A stretch of 64,000 nucleotides of DNA from an uncultured Gemmata sp. (GTDB taxonomy: Bacteria > Planctomycetota > Planctomycetia > Gemmatales > Gemmataceae). This document shows, piece after piece, positions 21,935 to 32,587 of this stretch (positions are counted from its first letter, which is position 1; each line of letters opens with the position of its first letter). The notes beneath the pieces are model-generated. The model had not been told where the DNA came from. It searched no databases and worked only from the letters and a program-made list of their open reading frames with translations. Location: contig CALDUT010000016.1 in the NCBI GenBank assembly GCA_937924775.1, forward strand, positions 1 through 64,000. The letters run 5' to 3'. Both the position numbers and the translations under genes were made by a program.

Positions 21935-24900
21935 ATGATCCCGCAACGTATCAAAATGGCCGGTTTTCTCTCCTACAGGGACGAACAAGAAATCCGCTTC
22001 GATGGTTCCCCGCTGTGGATGCTCTCCGGCACCAACGGCAGCGGGAAATCCAGCGTTTTCGATGCCGTCACCTTCGCCCTCTTCGGCTATCACCGCGGCG
22101 GCAGCCAAAACCTCAGTGAACTGATCAACAAAGATTCCCGGGAACTGAGTGTCGAGTTCGACTTCACCTGCGACCAGCAGCGTTACCGGATTCAACGCAC
22201 CCTCAAGCGGCAGAAAAACGACAAAATTCAAAGTACTCAACAAATCTTCCGCTACGACAGCACCCGGGACGCTACCGACCCGTGGGAAGCGATCCCCGAT
22301 ACCCATTCCAGGAAGGAATTCGACCGGTGGATCAAAGATCACATCGGGCTGGACTATGAAACCTTCACCTCCAGCGTACTTCTCCTGCAAGGTCGCTCAG
22401 AGAAGCTGCTCGACAGCACCCCCGCCGGCCGGGCCAGTGTGCTGAGTCGCATTGTCGACTTGGAACGTTATCAGAAACTGCACGCCAAAGCCGACGAACG
22501 CCGCAAAGAGCTGAAAGGTCAACTCGACGTCATTTCCAACCAACTGGACGCGATTCCCGAAGTCAGCGAGGAGGAATTCGCCCAGGTGGAAGCCCGCATC
22601 GCGTCGGCCCAAGCCGCGTATGATCAAGCTGTTCAAAAAATGGACAGGCTCCTGGCTCTCCAGCAACGGACCCAGCAATGGACCGAAACCCACAAGCGAC
22701 TGACCGACAAGCGGCAGCAACTGGTCGAGGCCGAAAAACTCCTCGGTACGGCCGTCAAGATTGAGAAAGACTATCAGCGATTCAGTGAACTCAAAAGTGT
22801 ACTACCCCTGGTTGGCGCGATTGTGACCGAGCGCGGCCACATCCGCGATTCTGAGCGCCGCAGCGAAGAACTGAAAGCCCGCAGAGGAGAAGTTAACGAC
22901 CAGCTGCGCCGAATCACCAATCAACAGCAACAAGCCCAGAAAAACCTCAGCGGTTTGAAACAAACACTGGCCGACAATGAAACGAAAAAAAACCAGCTCG
23001 ACAAGCGATTGCGCGAACTGGAAGGCATTGTGGCGATCCTGCGTCAGTTGGACGAAGCTGAAGCGGAAGAGCAGCGGTTGGTTCGCGAACTGGCCTTGCG
23101 GCCGGCCCAACCCGAAGAGATCGTCCGCGAATTGCAAAGCGAAGTTAACCGGCTGCAATTGCTGGAACAGCATGTCGCCCAGTTGGAACGGCTGCACGAG
23201 GATTGTTCCCAACTCAAGCAGGAACTGACCAAGCTAAACGAGGCCCAAGCCCGCAAAGACCAACTCGAAAAAGCGGGTCTGCAGGCGAAAACCGAGTGCG
23301 AGCAGCTGGATGAACAATTCAAAGTCGCCCAGAAGACGCGGGCGGAAAAGACCGCGGCCGCAGCCGAAGCTCGGGCGCTGGCCCGGCAAGCCCGGGAGTT
23401 GGCGAACGAATTCCAGACCCTCAGCGGCCAAACGAAATGCCGGGCCTGTGGCCAGAAGCTCACGCCCGAACACTTCGCTACGGAGCAAAAACACCGCGAA
23501 GCCGCCGCCCTTGAGGCCGAAAAACGGTTGCAACAGCTCACCCAAGAAGCCGAAAAGGCTCAACAGCACGAACACGACATCGCCTGCCGCCTTCAAGAAG
23601 CCCAGACGCGGCGTCAACAACTCCGCGAGGAATGGAAAGATGCCGATGCGGCTGTCAAACAGGCCCAACACGCCATTCAACAACTCACCGAATCGTGCCG
23701 GAAAAGTTACTTCGTCCTCCCCCAAGAATACAAAGATCGCTTCGGCCCCACCGCACCGGCGGATTGGTCGCAGTCTACCTACCCGGATCGGCACGACATC
23801 ACCGTGCTGGCCCAACAGGTCCACGGTATTAGCACCCTCCAGCAGAAACTGAAACAAGCCCAAAATGAATTAGTGCAAGTGCAAGCGTTGCGGGCTAAGC
23901 TGGAATCAACCCGCGAACAACGCGCCAAAGCCCGGCGGTCTCTCGCTGGCAACAATCCCGCTACACTCCGGGAAGAACACCTCACCAAACAGCAGGAGGA
24001 GAAAGCCCTCACGGACACGATCGAGGCCAACAAACGAGCGATCGCCAAGTTGGAAAAGGAGATTGAACAGTACCGACGCGACCAATCCGATGCCGAACGC
24101 ACACTCACCGAAATCGACAGCCAACTCGAGGCCGAACACAAAAGCCGCGAGCAAGCCGCGGATCGGATCAAACGGACCATGAGGTCGCTTCCGCCCCCGT
24201 GGCAGACAGCCCTCGACACCGCCGGCATGGCAGATCACGCCCAGTGGCGGCAGGAGTACGAAGCGCTGGCGGCGAAAGACATTGAGAACCAGTACAAGCG
24301 ATTGGAGATCGCCCGCAGTGGCCTCATCGCACTGCGGGCTGACGTCCAGCAACTCGAAGCGGAAGAAGCCACGTTCCGCCCCGAGGAACGCCGCTCGCCC
24401 GACGAAGTGATCGCCGAAATCGCCAAGGCCCGCCACGACGTTGAAAAGCTGCGCCAGCAACAAACGAACGCCGAAAGCGACAAAAAATTACTCGAAGACC
24501 GCCACAAACGCCGATCCGAACTGGCGCACCAGTACCAACAACTCGCACAGCAGCACAACCGTTACAAGTTACTGGCGGAATTGCTCGGCCGCGACCGGCT
24601 CCAACGCCATCTGGTGCGTCAGGCCGAACGACAGATCGTCGATTATGCCAACGGGGTTCTCGACCGACTCAGTGGTGGTCAACTGTTCCTCAAACTCGTC
24701 GAATCGGAAACCGGTACCGACAAAGCCCTCGATCTGGAATGTGCCAACCGCATCACCGGGGGTTCGGCGATCAATGTCGCTTTCCTTAGCGGCAGTCAGC
24801 GGTTCCGAGTCGCGGTGGCTCTGGCCCTGGGCATTGGCCAATACGCAAGCAAACAACACCGGCCGATCGAAAGTGTCATCATTGATGAAGGCTTCGGTTG

Positions 24901-25072
24901 CCTCGATCGGGCGGGTCGCCAAGTGATGATTCAGGAACTGCAAAACCTCCGAGGTCACCTCCATTGTATCCTGTTGGTCAGCCACCAGGAGGAATTCGCC
25001 GAGGCCTTCCCCGATGGCTACCGCTTCGAGCTGCAAAATGGCGCCACGCGCGTAACCCGCTTTGAACGCTGA
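21935..25072 (+). CDS. sbcC: SbcC/Rad50-like ATPase
   Basis: Walker A GTNGSGKSSVFDAVTFALFG; long coiled coil with CxxC zinc hook (TKCRACGQKL); C-terminal SGSQRFRVAVALALGIG and SVIIDEGFGCLDRAGR. Confidence 0.93.
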   Translation: MIPQRIKMAGFLSYRDEQEIRFDGSPLWMLSGTNGSGKSSVFDAVTFALFGYHRGGSQNLSELINKDSRELSVEFDFTCDQQRYRIQRTLKRQKNDKIQSTQQIFRYDSTRDATDPWEAIPDTHSRKEFDRWIKDHIGLDYETFTSSVLLLQGRSEKLLDSTPAGRASVLSRIVDLERYQKLHAKADERRKELKGQLDVISNQLDAIPEVSEEEFAQVEARIASAQAAYDQAVQKMDRLLALQQRTQQWTETHKRLTDKRQQLVEAEKLLGTAVKIEKDYQRFSELKSVLPLVGAIVTERGHIRDSERRSEELKARRGEVNDQLRRITNQQQQAQKNLSGLKQTLADNETKKNQLDKRLRELEGIVAILRQLDEAEAEEQRLVRELALRPAQPEEIVRELQSEVNRLQLLEQHVAQLERLHEDCSQLKQELTKLNEAQARKDQLEKAGLQAKTECEQLDEQFKVAQKTRAEKTAAAAEARALARQARELANEFQTLSGQTKCRACGQKLTPEHFATEQKHREAAALEAEKRLQQLTQEAEKAQQHEHDIACRLQEAQTRRQQLREEWKDADAAVKQAQHAIQQLTESCRKSYFVLPQEYKDRFGPTAPADWSQSTYPDRHDITVLAQQVHGISTLQQKLKQAQNELVQVQALRAKLESTREQRAKARRSLAGNNPATLREEHLTKQQEEKALTDTIEANKRAIAKLEKEIEQYRRDQSDAERTLTEIDSQLEAEHKSREQAADRIKRTMRSLPPPWQTALDTAGMADHAQWRQEYEALAAKDIENQYKRLEIARSGLIALRADVQQLEAEEATFRPEERRSPDEVIAEIAKARHDVEKLRQQQTNAESDKKLLEDRHKRRSELAHQYQQLAQQHNRYKLLAELLGRDRLQRHLVRQAERQIVDYANGVLDRLSGGQLFLKLVESETGTDKALDLECANRITGGSAINVAFLSGSQRFRVAVALALGIGQYASKQHRPIESVIIDEGFGCLDRAGRQVMIQELQNLRGHLHCILLVSHQEEFAEAFPDGYRFELQNGATRVTRFER

Positions 25073-25137
25073 CGGAACCCCCACCAACAGGCGTTCGCCT
25101 CAGTGAACTCGCAGACCGGCTCCGGCCTGCGGAGCGA

Positions 25138-27516
25138 TCACACCGTCGGTTTGCGGTAGAAGCGGTTGGCCGCCAACCCTTCCAAAACGAACAGAATCAA
25201 GACCGCGATCAGCAACCACGGGAACAGATCCACCGGTTGGCCCAACGCGACATTCAACCAATCGCGGAGCGTGGATTGCCGCTCGATGGCAAACACGCGA
25301 TCCTGGCCGACGAGTTCTTCTACCGCCTCCCGCGGTACTTTCTGCAAGTTGCTCTCCTCGGGCGGTACATTCACACTGAAACCATCGCTCCAAATCACCC
25401 GGCGGTCGTCGGTGGTCACCGACAGTAAGAAGTTGCCCGGCCGGTGGGTTTTCGGCGGACCGATGGAAATTTCCAACTGATCGCTACCGGGTGTGATGAT
25501 GGCATCTTTGCCGGTAATGCCCGGTCCATCGAGAACGACCGGCAGCTTCGCGTTCTCCGGGTTGCGGAGGATGCGGCCACGCGGGAATGGAACGCGGACG
25601 GTCGCCCCGGTGAAGTAATTGAAGTTCGCTTCCGCGCTGTCGCCGGCCAGATAGCGGACCAGCAAATAGGGAAAGGCCGCAAACCATGTCGAATCGTCCT
25701 TCCAATAGTCGTGCCACTCTTCACCGGCTGGCGGAATATCCATACGCGTGGTCAGCAGAAGAACTTTCCCGGTCGGTTTGCTGTCTTTGTCGAAGATCGG
25801 GCGTTCGAGAATGGCCGGGTGGCGCTCCGCGGGTTTCTCGGCATCAAAATAGGAGACGATGGCATTCGCCGAGCGGTCTAGATCCGTGATTTCCCAGAAT
25901 TTCTTGGTCGTTCGCGGATTGGCCAGCACATCGACGCGGTCGGTTTTCTGTTGCCGCCACTCGTCGATGGGCTGGAGCATAGGGTGTTTGAGGGTGACCT
26001 CGTCGAGGACCCAAGTAACGCCATTTTTGCCGTCGCGGGGTGCCGGCCAACTCGACGCGGTCTGCGGCGGTGGGTTCAAGTTCTTGGTTTCGAGAACGCG
26101 GGCCAGTTTTCCCGGCATGATGTCGGTGGCGACGTTGTAAGCGTCGCGATCGGTGGCCGTGTCGGGCCCCGGGATGATGATAAGCTTGCCCCCGCTTCGC
26201 AAATACGGCCGCAGCCGGTCCCAGAGCGTGCCGTGTGTGGGGTGCGCTTGCTGCGGGTTACTGACATTCAACAGACAAACGACTTCGAACGACCGCAGAT
26301 CATCGGTCACGGTTTCACCAGGGTTGTCCGCATCAGGGGCGTACTTCACGACCGTGCCGCCGGGGCTGCTGTCGAGTTGATCCGGCGTGACGACCAAACA
26401 ACGGAATTCATCACGCACAAGGTGTGCCGCCTGCCAGAAATCGGCAGCGCGCGGATCGTCGGTGATGGTGAGGATCCGCCGCGTTTCACCCACTTGGAAG
26501 GTCAGATAGCGGGTGTTGTCGAACGCCAGCTTGTCGGGCGTTTTCAGGCTGAATTCGACCTGATGCAACCCGGTTTTCAGGTCGCGGAACTCGAAGAGGG
26601 CCTCGCGGGTTTGCCCGGCGGGGATGGCGACTTCCCGGGAGGCCACGAAACTTCCCGGTTTGGCGTTCCACCACGGTTTAGCGAGCACCGTAGCATTCAC
26701 CGTGGTGCCGTCGCCGCCGGTGCTGGCCAGCCGCACCGTGACTAGCGCGGGCCGATCTTGTCCGATCACCTGCGGCTTCATCTCAACCGCGACAATCCCG
26801 ACATTGGTGGGCGAATCGGGCCCACAATCAATGACGACATGCACCGGTTTGGGGTCGGGAATGGTTTCCCGCAATTGGAGGAGATCGTCGGTTCGCGAAC
26901 GGTCCCAGGAAGCCGCAGTGCGATCGGTGAGAATCACGACGAGTTTGGGCAATGGATCGGGCGAATCGGTTTCTTGCTCGACTTTCGCCAGCAACTGGTA
27001 GGCGACCGTCATCGCCGAAGTGACCGGTTGGCCGGCACTGGTTTCTTTCAGTTCCTCCAGTCGGCGGCGAGCGGCGCTGAGGTCGGGCAGCCAGTGGCCG
27101 ATCACGTCGGCGGTGTCCACAATCGCCACCGGGGATTTTTCCGGCAGCTCGTCGAGCAATTCGCGGGCCCGGCGTTGCGCTTCGGCCAAGCGGGTTTCGT
27201 TGTTGATGAGATAGCCCATGCTGGGCGTCGTATCGAGGATGATCACCGTGGCGATCGGCTGTTCGCCGCGAATGTTGAGCCGGTCGCTTTTGAACGTCGG
27301 TTGGTACAGTGTCAGGCAGAACAGCGCAATCAGCAGCATCCGCATGGCGAGCAAAAGAAAGTGCCGCAGTCGGAGCTTGCGCTGATTGGTTTTGAGCTTC
27401 TGTTTGAGAAAGCGAAACGCCGGGAACGTGAGCCGCTTGGGCTCTTGCTTCATAATCAGGTGCAACAGGATCGGCAATCCGACCAGGGCTGCCCCGGTGA
27501 TGAGAATCGTATTCAT
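25138..27516 (-). CDS. BatA/VWA-domain membrane protein (aerotolerance operon type)
   Basis: N-terminal GLPILLHLIMKQEPKRLTFPAFRFLKQ BatA-like segment; VWA-like TVIILDTTPSMGY; C-terminal TM segment. Confidence 0.82.
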   Translation of the reverse strand: MNTILITGAALVGLPILLHLIMKQEPKRLTFPAFRFLKQKLKTNQRKLRLRHFLLLAMRMLLIALFCLTLYQPTFKSDRLNIRGEQPIATVIILDTTPSMGYLINNETRLAEAQRRARELLDELPEKSPVAIVDTADVIGHWLPDLSAARRRLEELKETSAGQPVTSAMTVAYQLLAKVEQETDSPDPLPKLVVILTDRTAASWDRSRTDDLLQLRETIPDPKPVHVVIDCGPDSPTNVGIVAVEMKPQVIGQDRPALVTVRLASTGGDGTTVNATVLAKPWWNAKPGSFVASREVAIPAGQTREALFEFRDLKTGLHQVEFSLKTPDKLAFDNTRYLTFQVGETRRILTITDDPRAADFWQAAHLVRDEFRCLVVTPDQLDSSPGGTVVKYAPDADNPGETVTDDLRSFEVVCLLNVSNPQQAHPTHGTLWDRLRPYLRSGGKLIIIPGPDTATDRDAYNVATDIMPGKLARVLETKNLNPPPQTASSWPAPRDGKNGVTWVLDEVTLKHPMLQPIDEWRQQKTDRVDVLANPRTTKKFWEITDLDRSANAIVSYFDAEKPAERHPAILERPIFDKDSKPTGKVLLLTTRMDIPPAGEEWHDYWKDDSTWFAAFPYLLVRYLAGDSAEANFNYFTGATVRVPFPRGRILRNPENAKLPVVLDGPGITGKDAIITPGSDQLEISIGPPKTHRPGNFLLSVTTDDRRVIWSDGFSVNVPPEESNLQKVPREAVEELVGQDRVFAIERQSTLRDWLNVALGQPVDLFPWLLIAVLILFVLEGLAANRFYRKPTV

Positions 27517-27697
27517 ATCGTTATTGTAAGCCCCGCCGTACGAACCGATGAAAGGGCTTCTGCTCAAAACCGGTGCAAGGGGGCGAAGAGCCAGCCTGCC
27601 CTGGGCGGCAGCCGCGGGGTTTGTGCGTTTTCGCACTTGCTCCCCGTGGCCGCTGCGGCGATCATACGCTCTTGGGCAATTCACAGGAGGCTTCACC

Positions 27698-29035
27698 ATG
27701 CTTTTCGGAAACCGAAGGGGAGTTACGGTTGCGGTGGTTAGCGTTATCGCGGGGGTGATGCTCCCGCGACCGAGCTATGCCGACGATTGGCCGCAGTGGA
27801 TGGGCCCGCAACGCGACAACCACTGGCGCGAAACCGGGATCCTCGAGCGCTTCCCTGAAAGCGGGGCGAAAATTCTCTGGCGTACACCCATCCACGGCGG
27901 CTATGCCGGCCCGGCGGTCGCTCAGGGCAAAGTGTTCGTCATGGATCGGGTGCTGGCCCAAGGGGCCTCCAATCCCGATGATCCGTTCGACGTGTCCCAA
28001 AAAATCAATAGTGTCGAACGAGTGCTGTGCCTGAACGCCAAAGACGGCCAAGAAATCTGGAAGTACCAATACGATTGCCCGTATCAAATCAGCTATCCGG
28101 CTGGGCCGCGGTGTACGCCCTTGGTTCACGAGGGTAAGGTTTACACGCTGGGCGCGATGGGTAATCTTTACTGCTTCGCGGCCGATACCGGGAAAATCCT
28201 GTGGAAAAAAGACTTCAAAATTGACTATCAGGCCAAACCGGCTCTGTGGGGCTACGCCGCGCACCCGATCATCGACGGCCAGAAGCTGATCACCCTCGTC
28301 GGTGGCGATGGCAGCCATGTCGTCGCCTTCGACAAAGACACCGGCAAGGAACTGTGGAAAGCCGGCACCCAACGGGAAACTGGCTATTCCCCCGTGCTGC
28401 TCACCGAAGCCGCCGGCAAGCGGCAATTGATCGTGGGCGCTCCCAAAGCCCTCTACTCCCTCAACCCCGAAACCGGCGAACAGTACTGGACCACCCCCTT
28501 CAACGCGGATAGCGGCTGTGTGGTCATGACGCCGGTTCGTTCAGGCGACCATCTGTTCATCGGCGGCTATCAACACAAGAGCATGATGGTGAAACTGACC
28601 GCGAACAAACCCGGTGTCGAAGTGGTTTGGAAGGATGACAAAGACCGGGGCATGTCGCCCATCAACGTGCAACCGTTCTTGCATGAGAACATCCTGTACG
28701 GCTACGATGAAGAACAAGGGTTGATCGCGATGGAATGGCCTACCGGGAAACGGTTATGGCAATCCAACGGCCCCCTCGGCGATGAACCGAAAGGCTCGGA
28801 TACCGCGTTCATCGTCAAAAATGGCGACCGCTTCTTCTTTTTCGCCGAAACCGGCCATTTGGTGATCGGCCGGCTGTCGCGAAAAGGCTATGAAGAAGTC
28901 AGCCGGGCGAAAGTCCTCGAACCGACCAACGCCGCCTTCGGGCGCAAGGTCGTCTGGTGTGCGCCGGCTTATGCCGACAGGAAAGCCTTCATTCGCAACG
29001 ATAAGGAGATCATTTGCGTCGATCTGGCGAAATGA
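27698..29035 (+). CDS. PQQ-binding-like beta-propeller protein
   Basis: Signal peptide; WPQWMGPQRDNHW; repeated DTGKILWKKDF, DTGKELWKAGTQ, ETGEQYWTTPF blades. Confidence 0.9.
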   Translation: MLFGNRRGVTVAVVSVIAGVMLPRPSYADDWPQWMGPQRDNHWRETGILERFPESGAKILWRTPIHGGYAGPAVAQGKVFVMDRVLAQGASNPDDPFDVSQKINSVERVLCLNAKDGQEIWKYQYDCPYQISYPAGPRCTPLVHEGKVYTLGAMGNLYCFAADTGKILWKKDFKIDYQAKPALWGYAAHPIIDGQKLITLVGGDGSHVVAFDKDTGKELWKAGTQRETGYSPVLLTEAAGKRQLIVGAPKALYSLNPETGEQYWTTPFNADSGCVVMTPVRSGDHLFIGGYQHKSMMVKLTANKPGVEVVWKDDKDRGMSPINVQPFLHENILYGYDEEQGLIAMEWPTGKRLWQSNGPLGDEPKGSDTAFIVKNGDRFFFFAETGHLVIGRLSRKGYEEVSRAKVLEPTNAAFGRKVVWCAPAYADRKAFIRNDKEIICVDLAK

Positions 29036-29077
29036 AGCGCAACTGTAATTTTTCAGTATTTGTGGAGTTTGTGAACT

Positions 29078-30706
29078 ATGGGGCTGAAGGGCCTTTGCGG
29101 GCTCTGGCTACTACTTGTCGGGTTTCTGGTCGCCGCGATGCCGGCGGTGGCGGCCGAACCGCCGTCGCTTGATCCCCGGGGCTTGCCAGGCCCGTTGGTC
29201 ATCGTCGGCGGGGGCTGCCTGCCCGCGGAGGCTCGCGCGGCCTTCGTTTCGCTTGCTGGCCAGGCGAAGGCCAAAATCGTCGTTATTCCCACGGCCAGTA
29301 CCGATGCCGACGATCCGAAAAAATATCCCAGCTTCCTGAAACCCTGGGAAGAACTGCACCCAGAATCGGTAGTCCTGCTCCACACGCAGGATGTTCAAAA
29401 AGCGAACAGCGCCGCATTCGTCCAACCGCTGAGTGAAGCCACCGGGGTGTGGTTCAGCGGCGGCGACCAGAACCGCGTGATCGCGGCCTATCGCGGAACG
29501 CTGGTGGAGAAGGAGCTGAAAAAACTCCATGCCCGCGGCGGCGTCATCGGTGGGACCTCGGCTGGAGCCGCGATCATGAGCGACGTGATGATCGCTGGCG
29601 GCAGCGATACCGCCAAACTCGGAACCGGGTTCGGCTTTTTACCCGGCTTTATCATCGATCAGCACTTCACCGCACGCAAGCGGGACAAACGCCTGCAGGG
29701 TGTCATCGCGGCCCATCCGCAATATGTGGGTTTGGGGTTGGATGAAGCGACGGCGCTTGTCGTCCGCGGTCGGGTGGCCCGTGTCATCGGCGACGCGAAT
29801 CTGACCGTGTGCGTGGCCGCCGGCGCGGGTCGCCCCGCGGCTGTCGATACCTACGCCGCCGGTTCTCTACTCGATTTGTGCCAACTCCAACGAGCGGCTT
29901 TCAACCGTGCGTCGAAGAACCCCTTTCCACCCGCGGAACCGTCCGAACCGGTGGTGAAAAACGGCTCGCTCGTCATCGTTGGTGGTGGCGGGTCTACCCC
30001 CGAAATCTGGCAACAATTCATCCAACGGGCCGGGGGGAACGACGCTCTCATCGTCGTCATCCCCACCGCGATGGAAGACCCGTTGCCCAAAGTCTGCCCC
30101 GAAGAACGGCTCCTGCGGCAGTATGGGGCCAAGAATGTCGTGGTCCTGCACACGCGCGATCGCCAGCAAGCCGACGACCCCAAGTTCAGCGAGATTCTGA
30201 CGAAAGCCGGGGGTGTCTGGTTCGGCGGCGGGCGGCAGTGGCGTTTTGCCGATGCTTACGAAGGTACTCTCACCGAGAAACGGTTCCACGAAGTGCTGGC
30301 CCGTGGCGGCGTCATCGGTGGCAGTTCCGCCGGGGCCAGTATCCAAGGCGAATACATGCCGCGGGGACACCCGTTGGGCAACACCGTGATGGCTGCAGAA
30401 GGCTACGAACGCGGCTTCGGCTTCCTCCCCGGCTGCGCCATCGACCAACACTTCTTCGCTCGCCGCCGCACGGCCGACATGACCGCGCTGATGAAGAAAT
30501 ACCCGCAGTATCTGGGTATCGGCATCGACGAAGCCACGGCCCTCATCGTCACCGGCAGCATCGCTGAGGTCATCGGCAAGGGCAAGGTTGCCTTCTACGA
30601 CCCCACCCAAAAACCCCAGGGCGACAAGGATTATGAAGAGGTCTTCCCCCCCGAAAAGTACGATTTGAAAGCACGCCAAAAGATCACCTCCCCGAACGGC
30701 AAATGA
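29078..30706 (+). CDS. Secreted tandem-domain cyanophycinase-like peptidase S51
   Basis: Signal peptide and two consecutive S51 modules, each with LVIVGGG, GGVIGGxSAGA nucleophile motif and FGFLPGxxIDQHF. Confidence 0.9.
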   Translation: MGLKGLCGLWLLLVGFLVAAMPAVAAEPPSLDPRGLPGPLVIVGGGCLPAEARAAFVSLAGQAKAKIVVIPTASTDADDPKKYPSFLKPWEELHPESVVLLHTQDVQKANSAAFVQPLSEATGVWFSGGDQNRVIAAYRGTLVEKELKKLHARGGVIGGTSAGAAIMSDVMIAGGSDTAKLGTGFGFLPGFIIDQHFTARKRDKRLQGVIAAHPQYVGLGLDEATALVVRGRVARVIGDANLTVCVAAGAGRPAAVDTYAAGSLLDLCQLQRAAFNRASKNPFPPAEPSEPVVKNGSLVIVGGGGSTPEIWQQFIQRAGGNDALIVVIPTAMEDPLPKVCPEERLLRQYGAKNVVVLHTRDRQQADDPKFSEILTKAGGVWFGGGRQWRFADAYEGTLTEKRFHEVLARGGVIGGSSAGASIQGEYMPRGHPLGNTVMAAEGYERGFGFLPGCAIDQHFFARRRTADMTALMKKYPQYLGIGIDEATALIVTGSIAEVIGKGKVAFYDPTQKPQGDKDYEEVFPPEKYDLKARQKITSPNGK

Positions 30707-30737
30707 GCGTTCGCCCGGGGGGGCCGGGGGGCGAAGC
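30707..30737. terminator. Hairpin between convergent genes, possible bidirectional terminator
   Basis: TTCGCCC (30710-30716) pairs with GGGCGAA (30729-30735); sits between the 29078 and 30747 gene ends. No long T run. Confidence 0.4.
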
Positions 30738-30746
30738 GGGGTATTC

Positions 30747-32369
30747 TCAGCGGCAGGGGTGCCGTAGCACGCGACCGCCCAACACGTTCTGATATTCGCC
30801 CTCCTTCACAGCCACGAAGCCATTGACCAGCACCCACTTCACCCCGGTGGGGTATTGGTGCGGTTTGTCGAAGGTGGCCGTGTCGCGGTAGGTTTTCGGG
30901 TCGAACACGACCACGTCGGCGAAGTATCCCGGCTTGAGATAACCGCGATCCGGGAGTTTAAGAATCTCGGCTGGTAAACCGCTGGCACTGCGAATGGCCG
31001 CTTCGAGTGTGACGATTTGCTCGTCGATCGCGTAGAACCCGATCTTGCGTGGGAAGGTGCCGTAACTGCGCGGGTGGGGCACGGTGGGGCCGGGCGTCTG
31101 CACGCCACCATCGCTGGCCGTGGCCACCCAGGGCTGCTTCATGTACAGGCGGACATCGTCTTCATTCATCCCGAAGTTGACGATCTGCGCTCCGCCGTTG
31201 CGCTCGATTGCTAGCACAATGTCGATCGGTTTTTTGTTCTCCGTGGCAGCGATGTCAGCGATGTTCCGGCCTTGCCACTTCGGGTTGTAACTGCAGCGGG
31301 CAATTTGCAGACGTCGGCCATCATCCCCCAAATTCCGCTCGATATCGGCCCGGATCTTCGGCCCCAGTTGCGGATCGTCGAGGCGGGCGAGGAAGTCCTT
31401 GTCGGAACCTTCGCGATACCGCGGCGAAACGACGGTGGCCCGTAACGAAGTGGAACTGGCAATGTACGGATACTGATCCGCCGTTACCTCTTGCCCTTTC
31501 TTGCGGGCGTTCTCAATGAGAGCGACGGCACGGCCCGAAGTGCCCCAGGCGGCTTTACCACTGGCCTTGATGTGCGAAATGTGAACGCGGCAGCCCGATT
31601 CGCGTCCAATCGTCAGCGCTTCCTCGATCGCATCGAGCAATCCGGTCGATTCGTTGCGAATGTGGCTGGCATACAGGCCGCCGTAGCGGTTGACGACTTT
31701 GGCCAAAGCGATGATTTCGTCGGTTTTGGCGTAGGTGCCCGGATTATAGATCAGCCCGGTGGAGAGGCCGAAGGTGCCATCCTGCATGGCTTTGTCCACC
31801 AGTTCTTCCATTGTCTTCAACTCGTCAGCCGTCGGTGCCCGGTTGGTGTTGCCCATCACCTGATGGCGGATGCTGTTGTGGGTGGCCAGGTGGATGACGT
31901 TCGTACCGATGCCGCCGTTTTCCAGCGTCTGGAAGAAAGCCCCGGCATGGACCGGACCCGAGCCACAGTTGCCAGTCACCACGGTAGTACAACCTTGGAG
32001 AACGTAATTCTTATTGGCCCGCCCGGTTTTACTTGTCAGACCACTATCGCAGTGGGTGTGCAAGTCGATGAACCCAGGGCAAATGACCAACCCCTGCGCA
32101 TTCACGTCTGTGGCTCCGTCGGCCTTCTCGACCCGGCCCACCGCGACGATTTTCGCGCCGCGGATGTGGACATCGCCAACGAAGGGCTTGCCGCCTGTAC
32201 CATCGTAGATCGTGGCATTGCGGAAGACGAGGTGCGTCTCCGGGCGGGGGGGATCGGCCGCCCGCAGAGCCGGAGCCAGCCCTATAACACTGACCAGAGT
32301 GAGAATGAGAAACCGAAGGCAGCGACGCATGACGAGGTCTCCGGGAAGGCCATGACGCCAGTGTACCAA
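30747..32369 (-). CDS. D-aminoacylase / N-acyl-D-amino-acid deacylase family amidohydrolase
   Basis: ICPGFIDLHTHCDSG; VTGNCGSG; GLSTGLIYNPGTYA; YASHIRNES; HISHIKASG. Confidence 0.9.
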   Translation of the reverse strand: MVHWRHGLPGDLVMRRCLRFLILTLVSVIGLAPALRAADPPRPETHLVFRNATIYDGTGGKPFVGDVHIRGAKIVAVGRVEKADGATDVNAQGLVICPGFIDLHTHCDSGLTSKTGRANKNYVLQGCTTVVTGNCGSGPVHAGAFFQTLENGGIGTNVIHLATHNSIRHQVMGNTNRAPTADELKTMEELVDKAMQDGTFGLSTGLIYNPGTYAKTDEIIALAKVVNRYGGLYASHIRNESTGLLDAIEEALTIGRESGCRVHISHIKASGKAAWGTSGRAVALIENARKKGQEVTADQYPYIASSTSLRATVVSPRYREGSDKDFLARLDDPQLGPKIRADIERNLGDDGRRLQIARCSYNPKWQGRNIADIAATENKKPIDIVLAIERNGGAQIVNFGMNEDDVRLYMKQPWVATASDGGVQTPGPTVPHPRSYGTFPRKIGFYAIDEQIVTLEAAIRSASGLPAEILKLPDRGYLKPGYFADVVVFDPKTYRDTATFDKPHQYPTGVKWVLVNGFVAVKEGEYQNVLGGRVLRHPCR

Positions 32370-32587
32370 CTCGCACCCCCTGCTGGAATGACCTCCTCGT
32401 CAACTCGCCGGACGCGCAACAGGAATTTCGCCGCCAGCCAGCCGACCGAGTGACAAGACCAACCGTCCATGTGCGATTTCCCATCGTGCGAAACGAATTC
32501 CGAGTGATCTCCGGGCTGACTTCTTGACTACGACTGGTACGATAGGAACGATGGCCGCGTATCGCTGCCATCCGTGGGAGATTCTCC

